Positions 51,660 to 59,313 of a stretch of 64,000 nucleotides of DNA are shown here, piece by piece. A program made the translations under genes and the position numbers. Source of the stretch: Ferruginibacter sp050611725 (GTDB lineage Bacteria > Bacteroidota > Bacteroidia > Chitinophagales > Chitinophagaceae); contig NZ_JBODJB010000001.1 in the NCBI RefSeq assembly GCF_050611725.1, forward strand, positions 2,976,001 to 3,040,000, given 5' to 3'. Within the stretch, counting starts at the first letter, position 1, and each line of letters begins with the position of its first letter. The notes beneath the pieces are model-generated. The model worked only from the letters and a program-made list of their open reading frames with translations. It was not told where the DNA came from and made no database searches.

Positions 51660-53777
51660 TTAATCTTGCTCTCTGTCTCTTTTGTTTTTGAACCTATAGT
51701 TCAACGAAAATCCAAGCATATAGATAAAGTCTTTGTCTTTAGCATTTCCCCTTGCTCCGATATTTTTTCCGGGGTTTCTGAAATAAGAAGCCACATCAGG
51801 ATTATTCGGGTTAGCCGCTCTTACAGTTGCATCAGAAACATACTTCGTTTTGCTGGCATCGTCAATATAATCAGTAAATAATTTAAAGCCTGTAAGTTCA
51901 GCGGATATCTTAAAGTTATCATTGATCCTGTAACTAACAGCAGCCATCATTGGAATTGTTACAGTTATGAGACTGTACTTTTTACCTCCGGGGGCCGTTT
52001 GCCCTTCGGTTCCAAATTGACGCAATTCATACCATGTACCATCAGCATACTGTGCCTTAGGGTTAAATTTTACCAAGCCCAACCCAATACCAAAAGAAGG
52101 ATATATTTTTCTACCTAAACCATGAGCATATCTATTTCTGTTTAGGCTATATCTATCTGTAAAATTGTACTCTCCCATAAATGAAAGAGCCCAGATATTA
52201 CTTTTAAAACTTAATGCTCTTCTATTATATAAACCGTAATCTTTAGCAGAAATATTGGTATAATCTAAAGCTAGTTTTGCAGAAATATTCCTGTTGATAT
52301 GATATCTCAATTTCAGCGCAATTCCGTTATACCATTTTTCCTGATGCATCCAATCATGATTTAAATCTCCTGCATAACCACTAATTCCACCAAACAAAGC
52401 AACTTCCCATTTTCCAACTTTTATCGAGTCTAGCGGTATAATTGCATTCTGTGTTGTGTCAACAAGCATATTATGTTTTGCAATATCTATCGGCGCTAAT
52501 GTTACATTTTCCATTTTGTAGCTTCTGCTACCACATTTTTCAAAGAAATCGATGATACCAACATTAACACTTGGAACAGAAACCCCATCGGTGTTCTTTA
52601 AATTTTCAATACTGATATAACCAATCGGCTCAGAAATAACGGTACTTTCAAAACCAAAATCAGCTTCATTACCGGCTGCATGGCTAAAATAGTAATTACC
52701 GTCAATTTGTTTTTTCAATATCTCTCCTGTGATCGTATCAATGAAATTGTAAAATACTTTATAATCTTTTTGATCTTTAGCAATAGATGTATTGAAATGG
52801 ATTTTTATCTTCTTGCCTGCCAGAGAATCTACTGGTATTTTTTGAGACACTTTTTTGCCATTTTCGCTTAATTCTAACGGAAAAGCATGCACATTATAAC
52901 CAGGTTCTTTCTGATCATATCTTTTTTCTACCGGATTTTTTGTGAAGTTATTCACTGTTACAAAATCTTCTTTAGGATTTAAGTAACCGATAGTACCATG
53001 ATCGATCTGTTTCAAAGAATCTTGAGTAAATATGTAGTTGTCAGAAAACATATTGTTATATATCTTCATTGTGTATTTACTCTGGATATTATCCAATGCT
53101 ACATAAACAGGGTTGCTTTCCGCTTTTGTACGGCTATCGAAATATAAGTTGTTTGCAAAAACGTTCTTTTCAAATGTATATTTCACCCTATATGAAGTTG
53201 CATTATACACCGAGATGTTAGAATAGTTATCTGCAAAAACGTTTTCTTTAAAAATAAATTCAATTGGTTGTTTATTAAGATAAAACTCCACCTCTTTAAT
53301 AGAAACAGCATCATTGAATTCGTATGTATTGAAGAAGTCTGAATTATTAACTTCTACCCCACTTCTATACCAATTCTTTTCAAACAACAACGGCTTCAAC
53401 AAAAACTTAAAACTTGCATAGCTAATCTTTATATCCTGATTAGGTGTACTGCCGCTAATTACTAAACCGGTACCAGATTCTTTACCACCTGCGCTTGAAA
53501 ACTGAACTAGGTCATTAGCTGCACCGGTAACATGTAATCCACCTTTTACATTGATAGTAGCACCCGGCATAAAAAATAACTTTACGCCTGATTCTATTGT
53601 AAGAAGCGAAGTTTTAGCGATAACAACTTCTCCTTGTACAATATATTCTCCTTTTTTCAAGGTAATACTGCTATCATACCGTTCGCTTAATATTAAACCT
53701 GAAGTTGGTTTAAGCATCTGTGCTTCCACATTTGCGGCGATAAAGCAAAGCATTAAAATTGCAATAATCTTCTTCAT
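51660..53777 (-). CDS. Outer membrane protein: beta-helix fused to a PorG-like (DUF6089) barrel
   Basis: A 705-aa exported protein with a signal peptide (about 1-19). Residues 30-280 look like a right-handed parallel beta-helix (GVKLFFMPGATINVKGGLHVTG, repeated Asn/Tyr turns such as FKENVFADNYSNISVYNA and FEKNVFANNLYF). Residues 300-450 are a beta-rich linker. Residues 455-705 resemble the PorG/DUF6089 outer membrane barrel of type IX secretion: VALFGGISGYAGDLNHDW, RRALSFKSNIWALSF, FGIGLGLVKFNPKA, YELRQFGTEGQ, LFTDYIDDAS, ending in an aromatic strand. It follows the GldM-like gene by 30 bp and ends the cassette. Confidence 0.75.
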   Translation of the reverse strand: MKKIIAILMLCFIAANVEAQMLKPTSGLILSERYDSSITLKKGEYIVQGEVVIAKTSLLTIESGVKLFFMPGATINVKGGLHVTGAANDLVQFSSAGGKESGTGLVISGSTPNQDIKISYASFKFLLKPLLFEKNWYRSGVEVNNSDFFNTYEFNDAVSIKEVEFYLNKQPIEFIFKENVFADNYSNISVYNATSYRVKYTFEKNVFANNLYFDSRTKAESNPVYVALDNIQSKYTMKIYNNMFSDNYIFTQDSLKQIDHGTIGYLNPKEDFVTVNNFTKNPVEKRYDQKEPGYNVHAFPLELSENGKKVSQKIPVDSLAGKKIKIHFNTSIAKDQKDYKVFYNFIDTITGEILKKQIDGNYYFSHAAGNEADFGFESTVISEPIGYISIENLKNTDGVSVPSVNVGIIDFFEKCGSRSYKMENVTLAPIDIAKHNMLVDTTQNAIIPLDSIKVGKWEVALFGGISGYAGDLNHDWMHQEKWYNGIALKLRYHINRNISAKLALDYTNISAKDYGLYNRRALSFKSNIWALSFMGEYNFTDRYSLNRNRYAHGLGRKIYPSFGIGLGLVKFNPKAQYADGTWYELRQFGTEGQTAPGGKKYSLITVTIPMMAAVSYRINDNFKISAELTGFKLFTDYIDDASKTKYVSDATVRAANPNNPDVASYFRNPGKNIGARGNAKDKDFIYMLGFSLNYRFKNKRDREQD

Positions 53778-53807
53778 CCCTGATAATTTGTATCTTTTCT
53801 TAATTAA

Positions 53808-55319
53808 TTATATAACGCGATAAACAACCGTAGGTATTCTCCTTATCAATCCATCGGGTGTACGTATTTTAAAATTGTCAAGTACTATTACATCACCTCT
53901 TTTAACTTTCTGAAGTACTTCTTTTGTTTCCGCAGAAAAAGATGACCCACTGTTGCCTCTTACTTTAATTTCTCCAATAGGATTATCAAAAGGCACCAAT
54001 GTCACATCAAAACTTTCGCAATTGTATACATCTGCAAATAAGTTGTTGGCTTCGTTTTTCAATTCAATTGACTTGGCAACTTTAACGATGTCTTTTGATA
54101 TGATACCGCCTTTGTAACCCGACAAATAAACATCCGGATTGGGAAGCAAAATGATCTTGAATTCTTTTTCATCCAATAACTTTCTAGTGGCACCTTTTAC
54201 AGCAGAAACGGTAATCTTAGTAAAGCCTTCTCTTTTAAAACGCAGATAATACTTGCCACTTTTGTTTATAATTTCTCCTTCGTTAACTGTCACTTCTTGT
54301 TTATAACCTGCAGGAATAGACGAAACAATGTCAACCGGATTATCAACCCCCAAGTAAAGGTCATCAAACGCTCCTTTCCCTATAACTGCATAAAGTTGTT
54401 CTTGTTTAATAATAACCGGCGGCTGTGGCTGTTGTGGATCCTGCTGTTCCATTGCTTTTTGATTAAATGTAGCTTGGCTTATTGCCTGACCATTTTTAAT
54501 CAACGTTCCTGTCAACTTATTATTAATTACTTCAGTCAATAACCTGTTTTTAACGCTGTCGCTGCCAACAGCAGACCAATCTAATTTGATAGGCACTTCC
54601 ATACCATTCAGCATTTTTACAACAAACATTGTATTATCAGGAGACTGAGTAGATATTTCCTCGATTTGTTTCTTAGAACGCATATTAGATACCTGAGTTA
54701 AAATATCTCTCGTTAGTACCATTAGATCAAGTTTCATCTTTTCTGTAGTTAAAAGCAAAACTGCTTTTGGCGTTTTTTCAAAAAAGAAAGCTGACCATTT
54801 TTTATCTGCGCCTTTTGAGTTTTTTATTTCCGTGGTAGTAGGTAATAAACTATCAATATTTTGTCTAAGATTTCCCAAACCTGCTTTGTCCATGTTGGTT
54901 TTGATCCTATCTAATGTTTGGCGTAACTGATTGGCTGAATTATTATAAATGAATACTTTATTAGCAATTGAAGCACTTCTAAAATTTCTTGGATACCCCG
55001 CTATACCTTTATATTGAGGTTCTACAAGAACTGTTTGAAAACTATCTAATTTTTTAATTACATATTCTATGCTATCAATAACACTCAATGTTGCATAATA
55101 AACAGTACTATTCGCTGCAATAAAAGCAGAGTCTTTACTAAGTGAATTCTTCAATACTTCATTTTCGGGCACCATCAACGTTTCAACCCTTTTTATAGAT
55201 TTGGTTGAATACAATAATGAATCCAGCGAATTAGTTGGAGCATATATAAATGCAAAAAGTATAAAAACCAGATACATCAGGTTAATAAACTTCTGCCGAA
55301 TTTTTAAAGCGTTTGTCAT
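53808..55319 (-). CDS. GldM/PorM-family motor protein paralogue
   Basis: A 503-aa protein of the GldM/PorM family, which spans the periplasm and couples the inner membrane motor to the secretion apparatus. One N-terminal helix starts with IRQKFINLMYLVFILFAF, including Arg8 at the position of the GldM arginine important for proton flow. Periplasmic domains follow with FFFEKTPKAVLLLTTEKM (GldM D1), LYLGVDNPVDIVSS (D3), LPNPDVYLSGYKGGIISK and KRGDVIVLDNFKIRTPDGLIRRIP (D4). The length matches GldM (about 510). The gldL-like gene is 70 bp upstream. No gldK or gldN is near. Confidence 0.82.
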   Translation of the reverse strand: MTNALKIRQKFINLMYLVFILFAFIYAPTNSLDSLLYSTKSIKRVETLMVPENEVLKNSLSKDSAFIAANSTVYYATLSVIDSIEYVIKKLDSFQTVLVEPQYKGIAGYPRNFRSASIANKVFIYNNSANQLRQTLDRIKTNMDKAGLGNLRQNIDSLLPTTTEIKNSKGADKKWSAFFFEKTPKAVLLLTTEKMKLDLMVLTRDILTQVSNMRSKKQIEEISTQSPDNTMFVVKMLNGMEVPIKLDWSAVGSDSVKNRLLTEVINNKLTGTLIKNGQAISQATFNQKAMEQQDPQQPQPPVIIKQEQLYAVIGKGAFDDLYLGVDNPVDIVSSIPAGYKQEVTVNEGEIINKSGKYYLRFKREGFTKITVSAVKGATRKLLDEKEFKIILLPNPDVYLSGYKGGIISKDIVKVAKSIELKNEANNLFADVYNCESFDVTLVPFDNPIGEIKVRGNSGSSFSAETKEVLQKVKRGDVIVLDNFKIRTPDGLIRRIPTVVYRVI

Positions 55320-55389
55320 CTTTAATAAATAATTAAGAGAGATCCGAAAATCGAATGCTTTCTATTACAATATTTTTTTTGGATTTTTT

Positions 55390-55890
55390 CTAACCCCTTT
55401 TTGTTTTGGAGTTAAGCGCCGAAATAAAATCAGTATAGTACTGATTAATGTCAGCTAAATTGTCTTTTAATGCCTGCATCTCTTCTTTGTAACCAACATT
55501 GGCATTTTCAAGCTGACTAACGGTGCTATCAAGATTATTGATAGTAGCTTTCATTTGTTTGAATGAGTTAGCTATTTCACCTAAATTTTGCGATAATTCT
55601 TGCATATTGCTTCCTAAGCTAATAGCACTTTGATTGGCTGCAGAGCCCGATCTGCCTGCATCACCTTCTTTTACCAACTCAGGAAAAACTCTTTCCCATG
55701 AAAGTTCTTTTTCTTTTTTACTAAACAGAAAAGCAGAAACAAGGAATACCAGAATTTCAACAACCAAACCGGTGATGAATATGTAATCTGCGTAAGTGGT
55801 GTCTAAAACTTTAAACAGGGCTCCAAGTAGTACTACAGCAGCGCCAAAGGAATAAAATAGGTTGAAAAAGTCGAAATTTCTCACTTTCAT
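55390..55890 (-). CDS. GldL/PorL-family inner membrane motor protein paralogue
   Basis: A 166-aa protein with two membrane helices: FFNLFYSFGAAVVLLGALFKVLD (about 8-30) and YIFITGLVVEILVFLVSAF (36-54). Glu45 in the second helix corresponds to the GldL glutamate implicated in proton transfer. A coiled coil (about 90-160, NMQELSQNLGEIANSFKQM) follows, ending at 166 aa; canonical GldL is longer. It forms with GldM a 5:2 motor in known systems. First gene of the cassette, with a TATATTTG promoter element about 40 bp upstream. Confidence 0.82.
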   Translation of the reverse strand: MKVRNFDFFNLFYSFGAAVVLLGALFKVLDTTYADYIFITGLVVEILVFLVSAFLFSKKEKELSWERVFPELVKEGDAGRSGSAANQSAISLGSNMQELSQNLGEIANSFKQMKATINNLDSTVSQLENANVGYKEEMQALKDNLADINQYYTDFISALNSKTKRG

Positions 55891-56340
55891 CTTGGAAAAG
55901 GTTGGTTTATAATTAATTATAATAGCTTACAAATATAACTTTCCAAACCTATTTGCCGAAAAACGGGAGATTTTTAGAGGGCTTTATGCACATCAAAATG
56001 CCAATCTTACAAAAAAATTGATATTTTTGTAACAGCATGATTATCAACACAAATAAGGTGGTTTCAAACTAATCGTATAAAATAATTAATATATATAATT
56101 TTATTAAATGTTAATATCTTTAACATTTAGCTTGAAAAGTTGGTATCAAATATGGATAACTACGTGAATTAAATGTTAAAAAAAAACTAAAACCCCTCCG
56201 CTCTTCTAGACGCATTTCCTAGGATTTCCACATTTTATCTTCGATTTTTTAATCGGTATACTAAAACAGGTTTAGGAACGTTATGTTTTCACGGGGCGGT
56301 AAGCATTTTGCTCCATTTTATTAAATCCTAAAAAATAACT
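55891..56340. other. 450-bp gene-free AT-rich region
   Basis: No ORF of convincing quality was found on either strand. It holds the gldL-like -7 element (55930-55937), a TATTTTTG on the plus strand (56022-56029) that could drive the 55-aa gene, and a small palindrome CGATTTTTTAATCG (about 56250). No tRNA, riboswitch or other RNA fold was recognised. Confidence 0.6.
55930..55937 (-). promoter_or_regulatory. -7 promoter element of the gldL-like gene
   Basis: Minus-strand TATATTTG, 39 bp before the ATG. No good -33 match is seen. Confidence 0.5.
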
Positions 56341-56508
56341 ATGAAAAACTTAACTAACGGTATCAGTTCCACTTTCAAACAAAATCCATTACTCACCATT
56401 TTAACCGGCGTATTTTCAGTATACATTCTATCACTTTTAGCATTGGTAGTGATCGTTACAGTGGCCCCGGAAAGTTCTATCGGCAGCATGGTAGATAATT
56501 TATTTTAA
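56341..56508 (+). CDS. 55-aa small membrane protein
   Basis: A short gene: Met-Lys-Asn start, a polar 15-residue N-terminus, one long membrane helix (LLTILTGVFSVYILSLLALVV-like, about residues 17-41) and an acidic C-terminus (APESSIGSMVDNLF). A strong terminator follows 15 bp after its stop. It reads divergently from the gldL-like gene. No family is recognised. The helix plus terminator make it more credible than a chance ORF. Confidence 0.55.
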   Translation: MKNLTNGISSTFKQNPLLTILTGVFSVYILSLLALVVIVTVAPESSIGSMVDNLF

Positions 56509-56523
56509 CAATAAACAACATAT

Positions 56524-56560
56524 ACAAATGCCACACCGCTTATTGCAGTGTGGCATTTGT
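56524..56560. terminator. Bidirectional intrinsic terminator
   Basis: ACAAATGCCACAC (56524-56536) pairs with GTGTGGCATTTGT (56548-56560), 11-nt loop. It lies between the 55-aa protein gene and lgt, which converge. Confidence 0.85.
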
Positions 56561-56579
56561 ATTTTGCAGCACTAATTTG

Positions 56580-57914
56580 TTAAGAAGTACTAGCTGAAGT
56601 ACTTTTCAGCCTTTTTACAATTACCCACAAGACCACTCCCGATAATATCAATGCCAGCGCAATGATCTCCGCTTGCGAAAGATTAAAGCCTAAAAAAGGG
56701 TATCTGGCATTCACACGAATCGTTTCAATACTAAAACGTTCAAATCCATTAACAATAAGATAGATGGCAGCTAATACACCTGGAGTTTTTATTCGTTTGC
56801 GAATAGACCATAGAAATAAGAAAAGTAAAGTACAGAAAACAGTTTCGTAAAATGGTGTTGGAAATACCGGCGAGGGTAATACCCTATTGTAATCCCCTGT
56901 AGAACCCGGAATTTGAATTCCATCGGCATTAACATTGTTCGGATAATTATAAGCAACCATCCATGTTGGTAAAAATGATGGTGCTTTAAATGAAGCATGC
57001 GGCACTTCTGCAAGGCTGGCACTTTTCCTATCCGTTACAAATTCAAGCTTACCCTCTTTATCAAATACAGATCCGCTAAGAAAATAGGTACTGTATTGAT
57101 TGAGTTGTTTTTCAAAACCTCCCGGAGCAGCCTGAACAACTTTTGCTGTTGAGTCTGTTATGTAAGCACTGTTATAAATACCCCAGTCGCCATCACCCGA
57201 AACATGGCAGCCAATTCTTCCTACTGCATAAGCAATCATTAAAGCCGGGGCAACAGCATCAGCTAAATGGATCGGTGGTATTCCCTTTTTAATAGCATAT
57301 CTGGCAATGGCAATGGCTGCCAATATCAATCCACCGTAAAAAGTCAATCCTCTTGTTGAAAAAAATGTTCCTACTGGATCTTTAATAAAGGTGTTCCAGT
57401 TTTCAAGATTGTCGAACAGCTTAGCACCTAAAATCCCAAATAACAAACCGATAATTATGATATCACCAACCCTATCGTGTGGCCAAATACGCACTGTACG
57501 TCTTTCAGGAGTTTTAAGTTTTTGCTTATTCTTTTCTCTCCATTTCATACCAGCCAATAGTAAACCCATTGCTAAACCCGCCAGTATATTTCCATCAGCA
57601 GAAAAAATATAATCCTGAGCATTTACATCATCCGGTTTATTTAAAAACAAACCAATGAGTTTGTACCCAAAAACAAAGCCCGTTAAAAAATTAATTAGCA
57701 GTTCTATGAGAGATGCAGGTTTTCCAACAATAATAAATTCTTCTCTAGGAAAAAGTAAGCCTGCCTTTTCTTTGCGTTTCAATTCAGCTGCCAACACAAT
57801 TGCCGAAACAATAAAACCCAGCGCTACCATCAAACCGAAAGTATATACAAAGCTCAATGCTTTCCATTCAACACCAAACCATTCTTTAAAAGCGTAATAT
57901 AAATTGGGATACAT
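56580..57914 (-). CDS. lgt: Prolipoprotein diacylglyceryl transferase, enlarged form
   Basis: Lgt transfers diacylglycerol from phosphatidylglycerol to the cysteine of prolipoproteins in the inner membrane. Core motifs are STRGLTFYGGLI, YAVGRIGCHVSGDGDWG (catalytic Arg and the conserved sequence) and the C-terminal GFERFSIETIRVN. At 444 aa it is well above the usual 260-300. Extra length comes from extended N-terminal helices and a periplasmic insertion of about 90 residues (from near YNSAYITDS to STGDYNRVLPSPVFPTPFYE). Such long forms occur in Bacteroidota. A heptamer repeat lies directly upstream. Confidence 0.92.
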   Translation of the reverse strand: MYPNLYYAFKEWFGVEWKALSFVYTFGLMVALGFIVSAIVLAAELKRKEKAGLLFPREEFIIVGKPASLIELLINFLTGFVFGYKLIGLFLNKPDDVNAQDYIFSADGNILAGLAMGLLLAGMKWREKNKQKLKTPERRTVRIWPHDRVGDIIIIGLLFGILGAKLFDNLENWNTFIKDPVGTFFSTRGLTFYGGLILAAIAIARYAIKKGIPPIHLADAVAPALMIAYAVGRIGCHVSGDGDWGIYNSAYITDSTAKVVQAAPGGFEKQLNQYSTYFLSGSVFDKEGKLEFVTDRKSASLAEVPHASFKAPSFLPTWMVAYNYPNNVNADGIQIPGSTGDYNRVLPSPVFPTPFYETVFCTLLFLFLWSIRKRIKTPGVLAAIYLIVNGFERFSIETIRVNARYPFLGFNLSQAEIIALALILSGVVLWVIVKRLKSTSASTS

Positions 57915-57923
57915 CTATTAATT

Positions 57924-57944
57924 AAAAATGAAAAATGAAAAATG
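57924..57944. repeat. Three copies of AAAAATG upstream of lgt
   Basis: Three exact 7-bp units, starting 10 bp before the lgt start codon. Similar heptamer triplets occur between rplT and rpmI. Confidence 0.7.
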
Positions 57945-58007
57945 AAAATTCCGGTGCAATATATAGAAATATTCAGGCTCAGAAGAGATAAGTTCGTTAA
58001 ATAAAAA

Positions 58008-58031
58008 TCCCGTAAGTAATTACCTACGGGA
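58008..58031 (-). terminator. Intrinsic terminator of the bacilliredoxin gene
   Basis: TCCCGTA/TACGGGA stem with an inner GTAATTAC, followed on the minus strand by TTTTTATTT. Confidence 0.8.
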
Positions 58032-58059
58032 CCTTGTTATTACTAACCCAAGTAATATT

Positions 58060-58476
58060 TTAATTGCAGTACTGGTCAAATGCACCAATCAAATTTTCAG
58101 CGATCATTTGTGCACTTCTACCTTCAATATTATGTCTTTCGATAAAATGAACCAACTGACCATCTTTAAATAAAGCGATTGACGGCGACGATGGAGGATA
58201 TGGCAACAAATGTTCTCTGATCTTTCTTACCGCTTCAACATCAAAACCTGCAAAGCTGGTAGTAAGATGTTTTGGTTTTTTAGAACTGTTGTGTACAGCC
58301 ATTAATACGCCTGGTCTTGCAGTACCTGCACTGCAACCGCAAACAGAGTTGATCACTACCAATGCTGTTCCTTCTTCACCTAAAGTTTTTTCAACGTCGG
58401 CAGCAGTTAACATTTCCTGAAAACCATTTTCTGTTAACTCCTCTTTCATCGGTATTACTATTTCTTCCGGATACAT
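58060..58476 (-). CDS. Bacilliredoxin of the BrxA/BrxB (YphP/YqiW) family
   Basis: A 138-aa thioredoxin-like protein with the characteristic CGC active site (C46-G-C48 in INSVCGCSAGTARP). Family members remove bacillithiol from mixed disulfides on proteins. The N-terminal MYPEEIVIPMKEELT and the C-terminal HFIERHNIEGRSAQMIA are typical. It fits the bshB1 gene at 20169. Own promoter (58500-58507) and terminator. Confidence 0.93.
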   Translation of the reverse strand: MYPEEIVIPMKEELTENGFQEMLTAADVEKTLGEEGTALVVINSVCGCSAGTARPGVLMAVHNSSKKPKHLTTSFAGFDVEAVRKIREHLLPYPPSSPSIALFKDGQLVHFIERHNIEGRSAQMIAENLIGAFDQYCN

Positions 58477-58499
58477 ATTTTTCGATTTTAATTAGACTG

Positions 58500-58507
58500 C
58501 AAATTTA
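58500..58507 (-). promoter_or_regulatory. -7 promoter element of the bacilliredoxin gene
   Basis: Minus-strand TAAATTTG, 23 bp before the ATG. The 307-bp gap up to hsp20 also holds an inverted repeat at 58639-58676. Confidence 0.55.
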
Positions 58508-58638
58508 CATACTAAAACCAAATAAAGCATCGATAAACATCTATATGTTGAAAAGATGAGCAGAATTTATTGTCGGGATGATAGTAAGTGGTAATAAGAA
58601 AACGCTATCGAAATAGCAAGAAACATATCAAAAAGAGC

Positions 58639-58676
58639 CATTTTGTCTTTTAAATTTAAACAAACAGGACAAAATG
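58639..58676. promoter_or_regulatory. Operator-like inverted repeat upstream of hsp20
   Basis: CATTTTGTC (58639-58647) and GACAAAATG (58668-58676) are exact 9-bp inverted arms separated by 20 bp, about 110 bp ahead of the hsp20 ATG. No T-run follows and no gene ends there, so a protein-binding site is more likely than a terminator. Confidence 0.5.
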
Positions 58677-58783
58677 ACTTTAAAACAAACGTAAATAAGT
58701 CAATAAATCAGAAAAAAAGCATTGGAATACTATTTGAAACTAGCTGCATATAACATTATTAAAAACTTAAAATTTATACAATT

Positions 58784-59224
58784 ATGACACTCGTAAGAAC
58801 AAACAACCCATTTGCTAAAAATTTAGATGGATTTGTAAATGATTTTTTTAACGACTGGGCTCCTGCTTTAGGGAAAACAGTTAGACAAGATGTTTTCGGC
58901 TTTCCTCCGGTTAACATCAATGAAAAAAACGATGCATATCATTTAGAAGTTGCGGCACCGGGTTTTGACAAAGCTGACTTTGCAGTAAAATTAGATGGTA
59001 ATTTATTGACCATTACTGCTGAGAAAAAAGAAGAAACAAAAGATGAAACCGCAAAGACAATCAGAAAAGAGTTCAGTCACAAAGCATTCAAACGCAGTTT
59101 TACAATTGATGAAAAAATTGAAGCTGCCGGTATAACCGCAAAATATGAAAACGGCATTTTAAATGTTGTATTACCTAAGAAAGAAGAAGTTAAAGCAATT
59201 GCTAAAGAAATTGCAATTCAATAA
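58784..59224 (+). CDS. Small heat shock protein Hsp20 (alpha-crystallin family)
   Basis: A 146-aa ATP-independent holdase chaperone. The alpha-crystallin domain spans about 38-130: PPVNINEKNDAYHLEVAAPGFDKADF, LDGNLLTITAEKKEE, FKRSFTIDE and the AKYENGILNVVLPKKEE end. The C-terminal AIAKEIAIQ carries an I-x-I-type anchor. Probably stress-induced; an inverted repeat lies upstream and a terminator downstream. Confidence 0.95.
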   Translation: MTLVRTNNPFAKNLDGFVNDFFNDWAPALGKTVRQDVFGFPPVNINEKNDAYHLEVAAPGFDKADFAVKLDGNLLTITAEKKEETKDETAKTIRKEFSHKAFKRSFTIDEKIEAAGITAKYENGILNVVLPKKEEVKAIAKEIAIQ

Positions 59225-59266
59225 TCGCAGTTTATAACTAGAGTATACAGTTGGTTTTGGTAAAAC

Positions 59267-59294
59267 GAATCCCCCTTATTCCTAAGGGGGATTC
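59267..59294. terminator. Intrinsic terminator between hsp20 and speA
   Basis: GAATCCCCCTTA (59267-59278) pairs with TAAGGGGGATTC (59283-59294), 4-nt loop, between convergent genes. Confidence 0.8.
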
Positions 59295-59313
59295 ACATTT
59301 TATAAATAAGAAA

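Noticed and set aside
58060..58476. Thioredoxin or glutaredoxin
   Set aside because: The CGC active site with the MYPEEIVIPM start is specific to the bacilliredoxin family.
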